Of a stretch of 6,311 nucleotides of DNA, positions 1-4,444 are shown in pieces. Both the position numbers and the translations under genes were made by a program. The DNA comes from Bacteroidota bacterium (GTDB lineage Bacteria; Bacteroidota; Bacteroidia; Chitinophagales; Chitinophagaceae), in contig JAGWPQ010000497.1 of NCBI GenBank assembly GCA_028877045.1, positions 1 to 6,311 on the forward strand, in the 5' to 3' direction. The notes below the pieces were generated by a model that made no database searches, was not told where the DNA came from, and saw only the letters and a program-made list of their open reading frames with translations. How positions within the stretch are numbered: the stretch's first letter is position 1; the number at the start of each line of letters is the position of its first letter.

Positions 1-139
1 AACAAGAAGCAAGTATCAAGGAACAAGAAGCAAGTATCAAGGAACAAGAAGCAAGTATCAAGGAACAAGAAGCAAGTATCAAGGAACAAGAAGCAAGTAT
101 CAAGGAACAAGAAGCAAGTATCAAGGAACAAGGAACAAG
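1..139 (+). repeat. Left heptamer array: NNNCAAG units homogenised into a 21-bp tandem repeat
   Basis: Six consecutive 21-bp copies begin at 1, 22, 43, 64, 85 and 106 and are identical. Each 21-mer is itself three 7-bp words, GAACAAG, AAGCAAG and TATCAAG, so a CAAG core recurs every 7 bp with a variable triplet before it. Two further GAACAAG words follow at 126-132 and 133-139, after which the pattern stops at GGGCGTA. The array is cut by the window edge, so its full length is unknown. All three forward frames are open through the array and close at stops at 145-147, 149-151 and 156-158. An upstream gene reading into it cannot be excluded (one frame gives a QEASIKE heptapeptide repeat), but the sub-repeat of 7, which shifts frame, argues for a non-coding origin. 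The in-frame stop at 149-151 separates it from the ORF at 170. Confidence 0.95.
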
Positions 140-169
140 GGGCGTAAATAAATTGTAAAATTACTTTTT

Positions 170-511
170 ATGTCGCAGGAACTTGAAAATAGGTTTGAAG
201 AATTTGCTAAGCGAGTAAGAAATTTTTGCCTTGAATTAAAGTTCGATATTATTAACCGCGAATATATCGGTCAGTTAATCAGATCAAGTGGTTCGGTTGG
301 CGCAAATTATATTGAGGCATCAGATAGTTTGGGTAAAGCTGATGAATTGATGAAATTGAAAATTTCGAGAAGAGAAGCAAAGGAATCGGTTTATTGGCTT
401 AAACTATTGCTAACCTACAATGACACGATATTAGAAGAAAACAGAATTAGCTTGATTGATGAAGCACTGCAAATAAAAAAGATATTATCTGCGATTATTA
501 ATAAATTGTAA
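170..511 (+). CDS. Four-helix-bundle protein, S23/23S rRNA IVP family (Avd-like)
   Basis: This 113-residue protein has the hallmarks of the S23/IVP family (PF05635/TIGR02436). They are an N-terminal FEEFAKRVRNF helix (9-19), the signature QLIRSSGSVGANYIEA (35-50), a charged middle with REAKESVYWLKLLL (68-81), and a last helix ending ILSAIINKL. The length is normal for the family. Members were first seen in intervening sequences of 23S rRNA genes, but no rRNA is present here. The fold is shared with Avd, the pentameric basic accessory protein of diversity-generating retroelements. No reverse transcriptase or template/variable repeat pair is visible, so a classical DGR is not supported. Biochemical function is unknown; nucleic-acid or partner binding is inferred from the family. 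The ATG at 170 is chosen because an in-frame stop lies at 149-151 and the sequence begins where homologues do. No Shine-Dalgarno or clear promoter is seen. The gene sits between two inverted heptamer arrays, which is the striking aspect of its context. Confidence 0.9.
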   Translation: MSQELENRFEEFAKRVRNFCLELKFDIINREYIGQLIRSSGSVGANYIEASDSLGKADELMKLKISRREAKESVYWLKLLLTYNDTILEENRISLIDEALQIKKILSAIINKL

Positions 512-538
512 TTGTATTTAAACTTTTTTTTCATGAGA

Positions 539-664
539 CCTGTGCCTTGTTGCCTGATTTTTTTTCCTTGAAACTTGAGCCCTGAATCTTGGAACTTGAA
601 TCTTGAAACTTGAATCTTGAAACTTGTCCCTTGTTTCTTGGAACTTGAAACTTGAAACCTTAAC
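539..664 (+). repeat. Right heptamer array: CTTGNNN units, inverted relative to the left array
   Basis: Cut in steps of 7 from 539, this stretch gives 18 heptamers. Thirteen begin with exactly CTTG (546, 567, 574, 588, 595, 602, 609, 616, 623, 630, 637, 644, 651). Three begin with CCTG (539, 553, 581). Only 560-566 (T-rich) and 658-664 break the pattern. The phase never slips over 126 bp. The following triplet varies: AAA most often, also AAT, GAA, AGC, GTT-like and TCC. The reverse complement is NNNCAAG, the same unit as at 1-139, so the two arrays are inverted around the 170-511 gene and could pair through their cores. Unlike the left array there is no 21-bp homogenisation. The array ends 11 bp before the pyrB start codon. 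Confidence 0.93.
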
Positions 665-668
665 TTCG
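638..668 (+). promoter_or_regulatory. Candidate pyrB promoter, with -33 element inside the heptamer array
   Basis: TAACTTCG at 661-668 fits the Bacteroidota -7 consensus TAnnTTTG with one C for T. A TTG at 638-640, the core of one CTTG heptamer, lies 20 bp upstream, an acceptable spacing for the -33 element. Only 7 bases separate the -7 box from the ATG at 676, so the transcript would have almost no leader. Use of this promoter is inferred from consensus. Confidence 0.5.
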
Positions 669-675
669 CTTTTTA

Positions 676-1602
676 ATGAGACTATCTACCAAACATCTTC
701 TTGGTATCAAACACCTCAACAAAGAGGATATCCAATTAATTCTTTCAACTGCATCAAATTTTAAAGACGTTTTACAACGCCCCGTTAAAAAAGTTCCTTC
801 ATTGCGTGATGTAACCATCGTAAATCTTTTTTACGAAAATTCGACACGTACCAGAATGAGTTTTGAATTGGCTGAAAGGAGATTGAGTGCTGATACACTA
901 AATTTTACTTTAAGCAGTTCATCTGCAGCAAAAGGAGAAACTTTACTCGATACAGTAAATAATATCCTGAGTATGAAAGTGGATATGGTGGTGATGCGCC
1001 ACAGTGCCAGCGGAGCGCCGCATTTTCTGGCCAAACATATTCCTGCTGCTATCGTAAATGCCGGTGACGGAATTAATGAACATCCTACGCAAGCCTTGCT
1101 GGATGCGTTTTCCATGCAGGAACGATTTGGAAAATTAGAAGGATTGAAAGTGGCCATCATTGGCGACATCATGCATAGCCGTGTTGCTTTGAGTGATATT
1201 TATTTATTGAAAAAAATGGGTGCCGAAATTGTTGTTGCCGGTCCGCCAACATTAATCCCCAAATATATTACCGAAGCATTGAATGTTCGTGTTGAATATA
1301 GTGTGAAGAAAGCATTGCAATGGTGCGATGTGGCAAATGTGCTGCGCATTCAGTTAGAGCGGCAAAACCAACCGTTATTTTCTTCTTTACGTGAATACAG
1401 TTTAGCGTACGGCATCAATCGAAAATTATTGGAAAGTCTGGGAAAAGAAATTATGATCATGCATCCAGGGCCCATTAATCGTGGTGTTGAATTAGACAGC
1501 GACGTTGCCGACGGGCCATTTTCAATTATTTTGAATCAGGTAGAAAATGGTGTGGCAGTTAGAATGGCTGTATTATATTTACTGGCGAATAGAGAAAACT
1601 AA
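676..1602 (+). CDS. pyrB: Aspartate carbamoyltransferase, catalytic subunit
   Basis: This cytoplasmic enzyme makes N-carbamoyl-L-aspartate from carbamoyl phosphate and aspartate, the committed step of pyrimidine synthesis. The 308 residues match the usual length of the catalytic chain. The carbamoyl-phosphate loop STRTR is at 56-60. SxxxKGE, with Ser82 and Lys86 corresponding to E. coli Ser80 and Lys84, follows. Arg108, then HPTQ at 136-139, Arg169 in the HSR motif, and LRIQ at 223-226 supply the remaining carbamoyl-phosphate and aspartate contacts. HPGPINRG at 263-270 is the C-terminal loop. All active-site residues looked for are present. The start MRLSTKHLLGI is typical, and its ATG lies 7 bases after a -7-like box. 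There is no Shine-Dalgarno. No regulatory subunit (pyrI) gene is in the window. The 5' region is occupied by the CTTG heptamer array, and a second miniature array lies between this gene and coaD. Confidence 0.97.
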   Translation: MRLSTKHLLGIKHLNKEDIQLILSTASNFKDVLQRPVKKVPSLRDVTIVNLFYENSTRTRMSFELAERRLSADTLNFTLSSSSAAKGETLLDTVNNILSMKVDMVVMRHSASGAPHFLAKHIPAAIVNAGDGINEHPTQALLDAFSMQERFGKLEGLKVAIIGDIMHSRVALSDIYLLKKMGAEIVVAGPPTLIPKYITEALNVRVEYSVKKALQWCDVANVLRIQLERQNQPLFSSLREYSLAYGINRKLLESLGKEIMIMHPGPINRGVELDSDVADGPFSIILNQVENGVAVRMAVLYLLANREN

Positions 1603-1607
1603 AAAAT

Positions 1608-1701
1608 ATACGATTTGAAATTTTAGATTTACGATTTATCGTATAAATGCAAAAAGTAAAACAGAAATCATAAATCGTATATTGTAAATCGAAAATTCAA
1701 A
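1608..1701. repeat. Miniature inverted heptamer element between pyrB and coaD (GAT/ATC core)
   Basis: The left arm, 1608-1642, reads in steps of 7 as ATACGAT, TTGAAAT, TTTAGAT, TTACGAT, TTATCGT. The right arm, 1667-1701, reads ATCATAA, ATCGTAT, ATTGTAA, ATCGAAA, ATTCAAA. Thus RAT closes four of the five left words and ATY opens all five right words, again on a 7-bp period and in inverted orientation. Arms share words when one is reverse complemented, e.g. TTTNGAT and TTACRAT. About 24 bp separates the arms, with no ORF. It could fold as an imperfect AT-rich hairpin. It ends 4 bp before the coaD ATG. It might instead be regarded as a simple degenerate intergenic palindrome. Confidence 0.75.
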
Positions 1702-1705
1702 CCTT

Positions 1706-2185
1706 ATGCGTATTTGCTTATTTCCCGGAACATTCGATCCAGTAACATTAGGTCATGTTGATATTATCAACCGGGCATTGCCTTTGTTTGATAAAATTTA
1801 TGTGGGCATTGGTTTAAATTCTTCGAAGAGTCCTATGTTCAGTGCCGAACAAAGGGTGAAATGGGTTCAGGAAATTTATAAAGATGAACCAAGAGTGGAA
1901 AGTGTGATGTATGATGGGTTAACGATTAACTTTTGCAGAACCATTAAAGCAAATTTCATTTTGCGCGGCATCCGTTACGTCAGCGATTTTGAATATGAAA
2001 AAACAATTGCTGATGCCAATCGCACATTAGACCGGAGCATTGAAACTGTTTTTTTAACAGGCGAACCAAAATATACTTCTGTGGCATCAACCATTGTAAG
2101 AGACATTATTAAAAATGGCGGCGATGCTTCTTTATTCCTTCCCGATCTGGTTGGTAAATCAATTCATGAAAATCATTTATTGTAA
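1706..2185 (+). CDS. coaD: Pantetheine-phosphate adenylyltransferase (PPAT)
   Basis: This enzyme transfers AMP from ATP to 4'-phosphopantetheine, forming dephospho-CoA, the penultimate step of coenzyme A synthesis in the cytoplasm. The 159-residue length is standard. The nucleotidyltransferase motif TLGH is at 14-17 within FPGTFDPVTLGH. Lys41 (SSKSPMF) and Arg87 (LRGIRYVSDFEYE) match the phosphopantetheine and ATP contacts known in the family. STIVR at 128-132 is the C-terminal ATP-binding motif. The ATG at 1706 starts the conserved MRICLFPGTFDP strand, and no earlier start would add family sequence. The stop is followed immediately by the ATG of the thioesterase gene, so the two are probably translationally coupled. 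No separate promoter consensus was found upstream; read-through from pyrB across the 1608-1701 element is plausible. Confidence 0.97.
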   Translation: MRICLFPGTFDPVTLGHVDIINRALPLFDKIYVGIGLNSSKSPMFSAEQRVKWVQEIYKDEPRVESVMYDGLTINFCRTIKANFILRGIRYVSDFEYEKTIADANRTLDRSIETVFLTGEPKYTSVASTIVRDIIKNGGDASLFLPDLVGKSIHENHLL

Positions 2186-2614
2186 ATGCGTATCTGGTTT
2201 AATAAAGATATTTCGATCGATCAGTTAAATCAACTGAACAAAAATAATTTAGGCGAACATCTGGGAATACTGTTTACAGAAATTGGCGACAATTATCTGA
2301 AAGCAACCATGCCTGTTGATCATCGTACCACACAACCTTATGGATTATTGCATGGCGGTGCAAGTGTTGCACTCGCCGAAACCCTTGGCAGCGTTGCTTC
2401 TGCGCTGGTGATCGATACCGACAAAAATATTTGTGTTGGATTGGAAATCAATGCCAATCATGTTCGTGGTGTTAAAAGCGGAATCGTTACAGGTACGGTA
2501 ACACCCATTCATATCGGTGCATCTACACATGTTTGGGAAATTAAAATTCACGACGATAAAGAGAAATTAATTTGTGTCAGCCGGTTAACTGTTGCAGTCT
2601 TACAAAAAAAATAA
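2186..2614 (+). CDS. Hotdog-fold acyl-CoA thioesterase, YdiI/MenI-like
   Basis: The 142-residue protein is a single hotdog domain of the PaaI/YdiI thioesterase group, which hydrolyses acyl- or aryl-CoA thioesters. The diagnostic stretch runs from Gln50 through QPYGLLHGGASVALAETLGS. Gln50, His56 and Glu65 correspond by spacing to Gln48, His54 and Glu63 of E. coli YdiI, with Glu65 the expected catalytic base. YdiI/MenI enzymes act on 1,4-dihydroxy-2-naphthoyl-CoA in menaquinone synthesis, and Bacteroidota respire with menaquinone, so that role is reasonable. No other men gene is in the window, and the substrate cannot be assigned from sequence. The start codon directly follows the coaD stop with no spacing, which fixes this ATG and implies one mRNA. 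The 3' end faces the NUDIX gene with 2 bp between stops. Confidence 0.9.
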   Translation: MRIWFNKDISIDQLNQLNKNNLGEHLGILFTEIGDNYLKATMPVDHRTTQPYGLLHGGASVALAETLGSVASALVIDTDKNICVGLEINANHVRGVKSGIVTGTVTPIHIGASTHVWEIKIHDDKEKLICVSRLTVAVLQKK

Positions 2615-2616
2615 GA

Positions 2617-3030
2617 TTACAATTTTTTCCACTTATCAATTATGTCGATAATGTTTTGATACGTATTTTGCAAACATTCATTCATTTCAGTTTCATTCAC
2701 CCATTTTATTTCGGAAATACCTTCGGTTGTTTGCGGAATTAATTTTTGATCATCAAGAATTTTCATTGCAAACCAATGTGTTTCTTTGGTAACCTCTTCA
2801 CTTATCCATTCATCAAAATAGTGATGGTAAGTAATATCAATTAATTTTCCCAATGCAATATTGGTAATGCCTGTTTCTTCCTCCACTTCACGCACAGCAC
2901 AGACTTCAATCGATTCACCCTCATCTAATTTTCCTTTGGGCAGATCCCATTTGCCGCGGCGGAATATCATCAATAATTCATTCCTGTTATTCGATACCAG
3001 ACCGCCGGCTGCTATAATTTTTCTTTTCAT
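2617..3030 (-). CDS. NUDIX hydrolase
   Basis: This 137-residue protein is a single NUDIX domain. The box GX5EX7REUXEEXGU is complete: Gly33, Glu39, Arg47-Glu48, Glu51-Glu52, Gly54, Ile55. These give the divalent-metal site that hydrolyses a nucleoside diphosphate linked to another moiety. WDLPKGKLDEGES directly before and into the box, and an N-terminal KIIAAGGLV strand, resemble the diadenosine-polyphosphate and related house-cleaning groups. Substrate cannot be decided by sequence. The gene is transcribed leftward, back to back with pyrE across 65 bp, and converges on the thioesterase gene with only 2 bp between stop codons. There is no room for an independent terminator, so the two 3' ends probably overlap as RNA. 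NUDIX next to pyrE is an arrangement I recall from other Bacteroidota; whether the link is functional is unknown. Confidence 0.94.
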   Translation of the reverse strand: MKRKIIAAGGLVSNNRNELLMIFRRGKWDLPKGKLDEGESIEVCAVREVEEETGITNIALGKLIDITYHHYFDEWISEEVTKETHWFAMKILDDQKLIPQTTEGISEIKWVNETEMNECLQNTYQNIIDIIDKWKKL

Positions 3031-3082
3031 GTTGTGTTGATAAGATTCTGCAATCTACAATCAAAAATAATTATTCAAACTT

Positions 3083-3090
3083 TACCTTCG
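3083..3090 (+). promoter_or_regulatory. Candidate -7 box of pyrE
   Basis: TACCTTCG fits TAnnTTTG apart from one C. It is followed by five T residues and then the ATG at 3096, so the transcript would be leaderless or nearly so. The arrangement is very like that of pyrB (TAACTTCG, C, five T, A, ATG). No convincing -33 TTTG is found about 19-20 bp upstream. Confidence 0.45.
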
Positions 3091-3095
3091 TTTTT

Positions 3096-3728
3096 ATGAC
3101 GAACGAAAAAGCAGTTGCAGAAAAATTATTGCAGGTTCAGGCCATAAAATTGAGTCCTGAAAATCCTTTTACCTGGGCAAGTGGCTGGAAGAGCCCGATC
3201 TATTGCGATAACCGAAAAGTATTATCGTTTCCTTTTGTACGCGATTTTATAAAAAGTGAAATGTGCAATGTGATATTTGAAAAATTTCCGCAAGCCGAAA
3301 TGCTTGCAGGAGTAGCGACAGCGGGTATTGCATGGGGAGCAATGGCCGCCGATCAATTAAAATTGCCATACATTTATGTGCGGCCAAAACCAAAAGAACA
3401 TGGTTTGGGAAATCAGATAGAAGGATATTATTCTGCCGGACAAAAAGTATTGGTCATTGAAGATCTGATCTCAACAGGCAAAAGCAGTTTGCAGGTAGTG
3501 GAGGTTTTAAAACAACAGGGATTGGAAGTGGTTGGAATGGTTTCTATTTTTAATTATGGTTTTGATGTGGCAGAGAAAGCATTTAAAGATGCTGCTGTAT
3601 CTTATCGATCATTGACCAATTATCAAACATTAATTAGTTTGGCTGTTGAAAAGAATATTGTTTCGGCCGATACGGAAAGTTTATTGATGCAATGGCGGAA
3701 TGATCCGGCAAATTGGAAAGGGATTTAA
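3096..3728 (+). CDS. pyrE: Orotate phosphoribosyltransferase
   Basis: This enzyme couples orotate with PRPP to make orotidine 5'-monophosphate, the fifth step of UMP synthesis, in the cytoplasm. The 210-residue length is normal. The orotate-binding region FTWASGWKSPIYCDNRK is at 25-41. The flexible catalytic loop RPKPKEHGLGNQIEG is at 96-110, with Lys98, Lys100 and His102. The PRPP-binding motif VLVIEDLISTGKSS is at 118-131, including the acidic pair Glu122-Asp123. Together with pyrB this places two de novo pyrimidine genes within 2.5 kb, though separated by coaD, the thioesterase and the oppositely oriented NUDIX gene. It therefore has its own promoter, likely the -7 box just upstream. The start at 3096 gives a conventional N-terminus. 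Confidence 0.97.
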   Translation: MTNEKAVAEKLLQVQAIKLSPENPFTWASGWKSPIYCDNRKVLSFPFVRDFIKSEMCNVIFEKFPQAEMLAGVATAGIAWGAMAADQLKLPYIYVRPKPKEHGLGNQIEGYYSAGQKVLVIEDLISTGKSSLQVVEVLKQQGLEVVGMVSIFNYGFDVAEKAFKDAAVSYRSLTNYQTLISLAVEKNIVSADTESLLMQWRNDPANWKGI

Positions 3729-3731
3729 TGT

Positions 3732-3759
3732 TGAGTGATAGAATGAGTGAATGATAAAA
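3732..3759 (+). repeat. Short TGAN tetramer run after pyrE
   Basis: In steps of 4 the sequence reads TGAG, TGAT, AGAA, TGAG, TGAA, TGAT, AAAA, five of seven words being TGAN. It can equally be seen as a 12-bp unit repeated twice with mismatches. It begins 3 bases after the pyrE stop codon. It is a weak, degenerate simple repeat; no function is evident. Confidence 0.4.
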
Positions 3760-3760
3760 T

Positions 3761-3904
3761 TATAAAAACGTGAATCGTTGGGATGCTTCTTTACTTGCGA
3801 TTTACTTTGCTCCACAAAGCCCCGAACGTTGAAGAGTGTCCTGAAGGGATTCCTTTGGAGAAATACAAATGCCCGTAACAAAAAATATAAATGTTCAATA
3901 AAGG
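3761..3904. other. Intergenic segment with small palindromes, no supported gene
   Basis: This stretch is more GC-rich than the surrounding intergenic DNA. A 5-bp stem CTTTG/CAAAG (3805-3809 and 3815-3819) encloses the loop CTCCA. AACGTT at 3825-3830 is a palindrome. From 3840 to 3858 an imperfect hairpin has AAGG and CCTT arms around GATT, flanked by CC and GG. The last resembles short REP-like strings that recur in Bacteroidota genomes, but that is from memory and cannot be tested here. Two overlapping ORFs (one per strand) through this segment look like chance. AAGG directly before the ATG at 3905 may help ribosome binding. Confidence 0.4.
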
Positions 3905-4318
3905 ATGAAAAAATTATTTTTTGCAATTGCAGTTTTATTTATTTCGAATGCCGTGCAATCGCAGGTGATGGCTGCAAAGAAAGAATGGATAACTATTAAA
4001 TCGGCCAATTTAAAATGCTGGGAATGCAAAGAACGTTTGGAAAAATATCTGATCTCTGAAAATGAATCAACGATGGAAAGCGGTATTGTTCAGAGAAAAT
4101 ATAATTTATTATCAGGCGAAATAAGAATTCAATATTATCCCGATCGTGTAACTCCCGATGTTATCAGAACCGTTTTGAATAATGCCGGCTATGATGCCGA
4201 CAGCACCAAGGCCGACCCTGAAGCCTATAAAAAATTACCGCCCATTTGCAAAAGGGCCGAAGATGGGGGCGGACCACAAAAAGGAAAACCCTGTCATCTG
4301 CAACCCTACAATCGCTGA
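3905..4318 (+). CDS. Secreted heavy-metal-associated (HMA)-like protein
   Basis: The 137-residue product begins with a Sec-type signal peptide: MKK, then a hydrophobic LFFAIAVLFISNAV core, with likely cleavage near residues 18-20 (QSQ). The mature part resembles an HMA domain. WITIKSANLKCWECKERLEKYL carries a CxxC pair (Cys38, Cys41) after the first strand, as in copper chaperones. GIVQRKYNLLSGEIRIQYYPDRVTPDVIRTVLNNAGYDAD then gives the expected strand-strand-helix and the terminal AGYDA. A tail after the domain contains Cys115 and a Cys130-His131 pair beside GGGPQKGKPCH. Soluble or anchored periplasmic metal binding or delivery is inferred; the metal is not known. The loop between Cys41 and the second strand is long for HMA, so the fold may be a variant. 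No partner transporter is adjacent. Translation starts just after AAGG. Confidence 0.8.
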   Translation: MKKLFFAIAVLFISNAVQSQVMAAKKEWITIKSANLKCWECKERLEKYLISENESTMESGIVQRKYNLLSGEIRIQYYPDRVTPDVIRTVLNNAGYDADSTKADPEAYKKLPPICKRAEDGGGPQKGKPCHLQPYNR

Positions 4319-4378
4319 TTAAGTTTTTAATTTTTGTTTGATAACGATGTTACAATACAATATGGTTTTTTATTATTA

Positions 4379-4428
4379 TTAACAGTTGTACAGTAAACGT
4401 TTGATACGATTATTGGCTCTTATGCAGA
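4379..4428 (+). promoter_or_regulatory. Upstream block shared by the two lipoprotein genes, copy 1
   Basis: This block aligns with 5206-5254. Shared in order are TTAACA, eight divergent bases, GTAAAC, TTTGAT, a TATTGG/TGATGG-like segment, CTTA and GCAGA, with one 1-bp gap. AAC-GT-TTTG at 4396-4403 departs from TAnnTTTG at only its first base and might be a -7 box, giving a leader of about 35 nt. Alternatively TTTG is a -33 element. A role in initiation or regulation is inferred from the retention of the block in both copies. Confidence 0.45.
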
Positions 4429-4444
4429 ACTTTAACGCCAATAA

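Larger units (their letters stand above)
1..664. other. Composite unit: S23-family gene flanked by inverted 7-bp-period arrays
   Basis: The two arrays and the enclosed gene form a symmetric structure: NNNCAAG repeated, about 30 bp gap, gene, about 27 bp gap, CTTGNNN repeated. No transposase, integrase, reverse transcriptase or terminal inverted repeat of a known IS is visible, and the left boundary is outside the window. It may be an accessory or mobile unit of undescribed type, or a regulatory repeat cluster that carries its own binding protein. Treating it as one unit is inference; the symmetry itself is directly visible. Confidence 0.6.
521..682 (+). repeat. Short direct repeat bracketing the right heptamer array
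   Basis: AACTT, a T-run, then ATGAGAC occurs at 521-539 and again at 662-682, where the second copy is the start region of pyrB. TTTTTNATGAGAC matches at 12 of 13 positions (527-539 versus 670-682), and upstream AACTT is also shared if a 2-bp gap is allowed. The right array lies almost exactly between the two copies. This could be a duplicated target or duplicated pyrB start region. Because it is short and T-rich, chance is also possible. Confidence 0.4.

Noticed and set aside
1..139. CRISPR array
   Set aside because: The 21-bp units are directly tandem with no unique spacers, and the unit breaks down into 7-bp words.
1..160. Left array as coding repeat of an upstream gene or N-terminal extension of the S23 gene
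   Set aside because: An in-frame stop at 149-151 excludes fusion to the S23 gene. A heptapeptide-repeat tail of an upstream gene stays possible, but the 7-bp sub-period and the matching inverted non-coding array on the other side explain the pattern better.
170..511. Intervening sequence of a 23S rRNA gene
   Set aside because: No rRNA sequence flanks the gene; both sides are heptamer arrays and then pyrB.
170..664. Diversity-generating retroelement
   Set aside because: The S23 protein is Avd-related, but no reverse transcriptase, template repeat or variable-repeat target gene is visible.
831..1172. Leftward ORF inside pyrB
   Set aside because: It lies antisense within a clear pyrB with all motifs intact, and its product matches nothing recognised.
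1603..1705. Intrinsic terminator of pyrB
   Set aside because: The inverted arms are AT-rich, long and imperfect, without a T-run at the end. The 7-bp phase is the better description.
2345..2551. Leftward ORF inside the thioesterase gene
   Set aside because: It is antisense to the catalytic hotdog motif region of a well-supported gene.
3681..3999. Overlapping ORFs on both strands spanning the pyrE-HMA spacer
   Set aside because: Both overlap well-supported genes, have no family features, and one runs into the signal-peptide region of the HMA-like gene in another frame.
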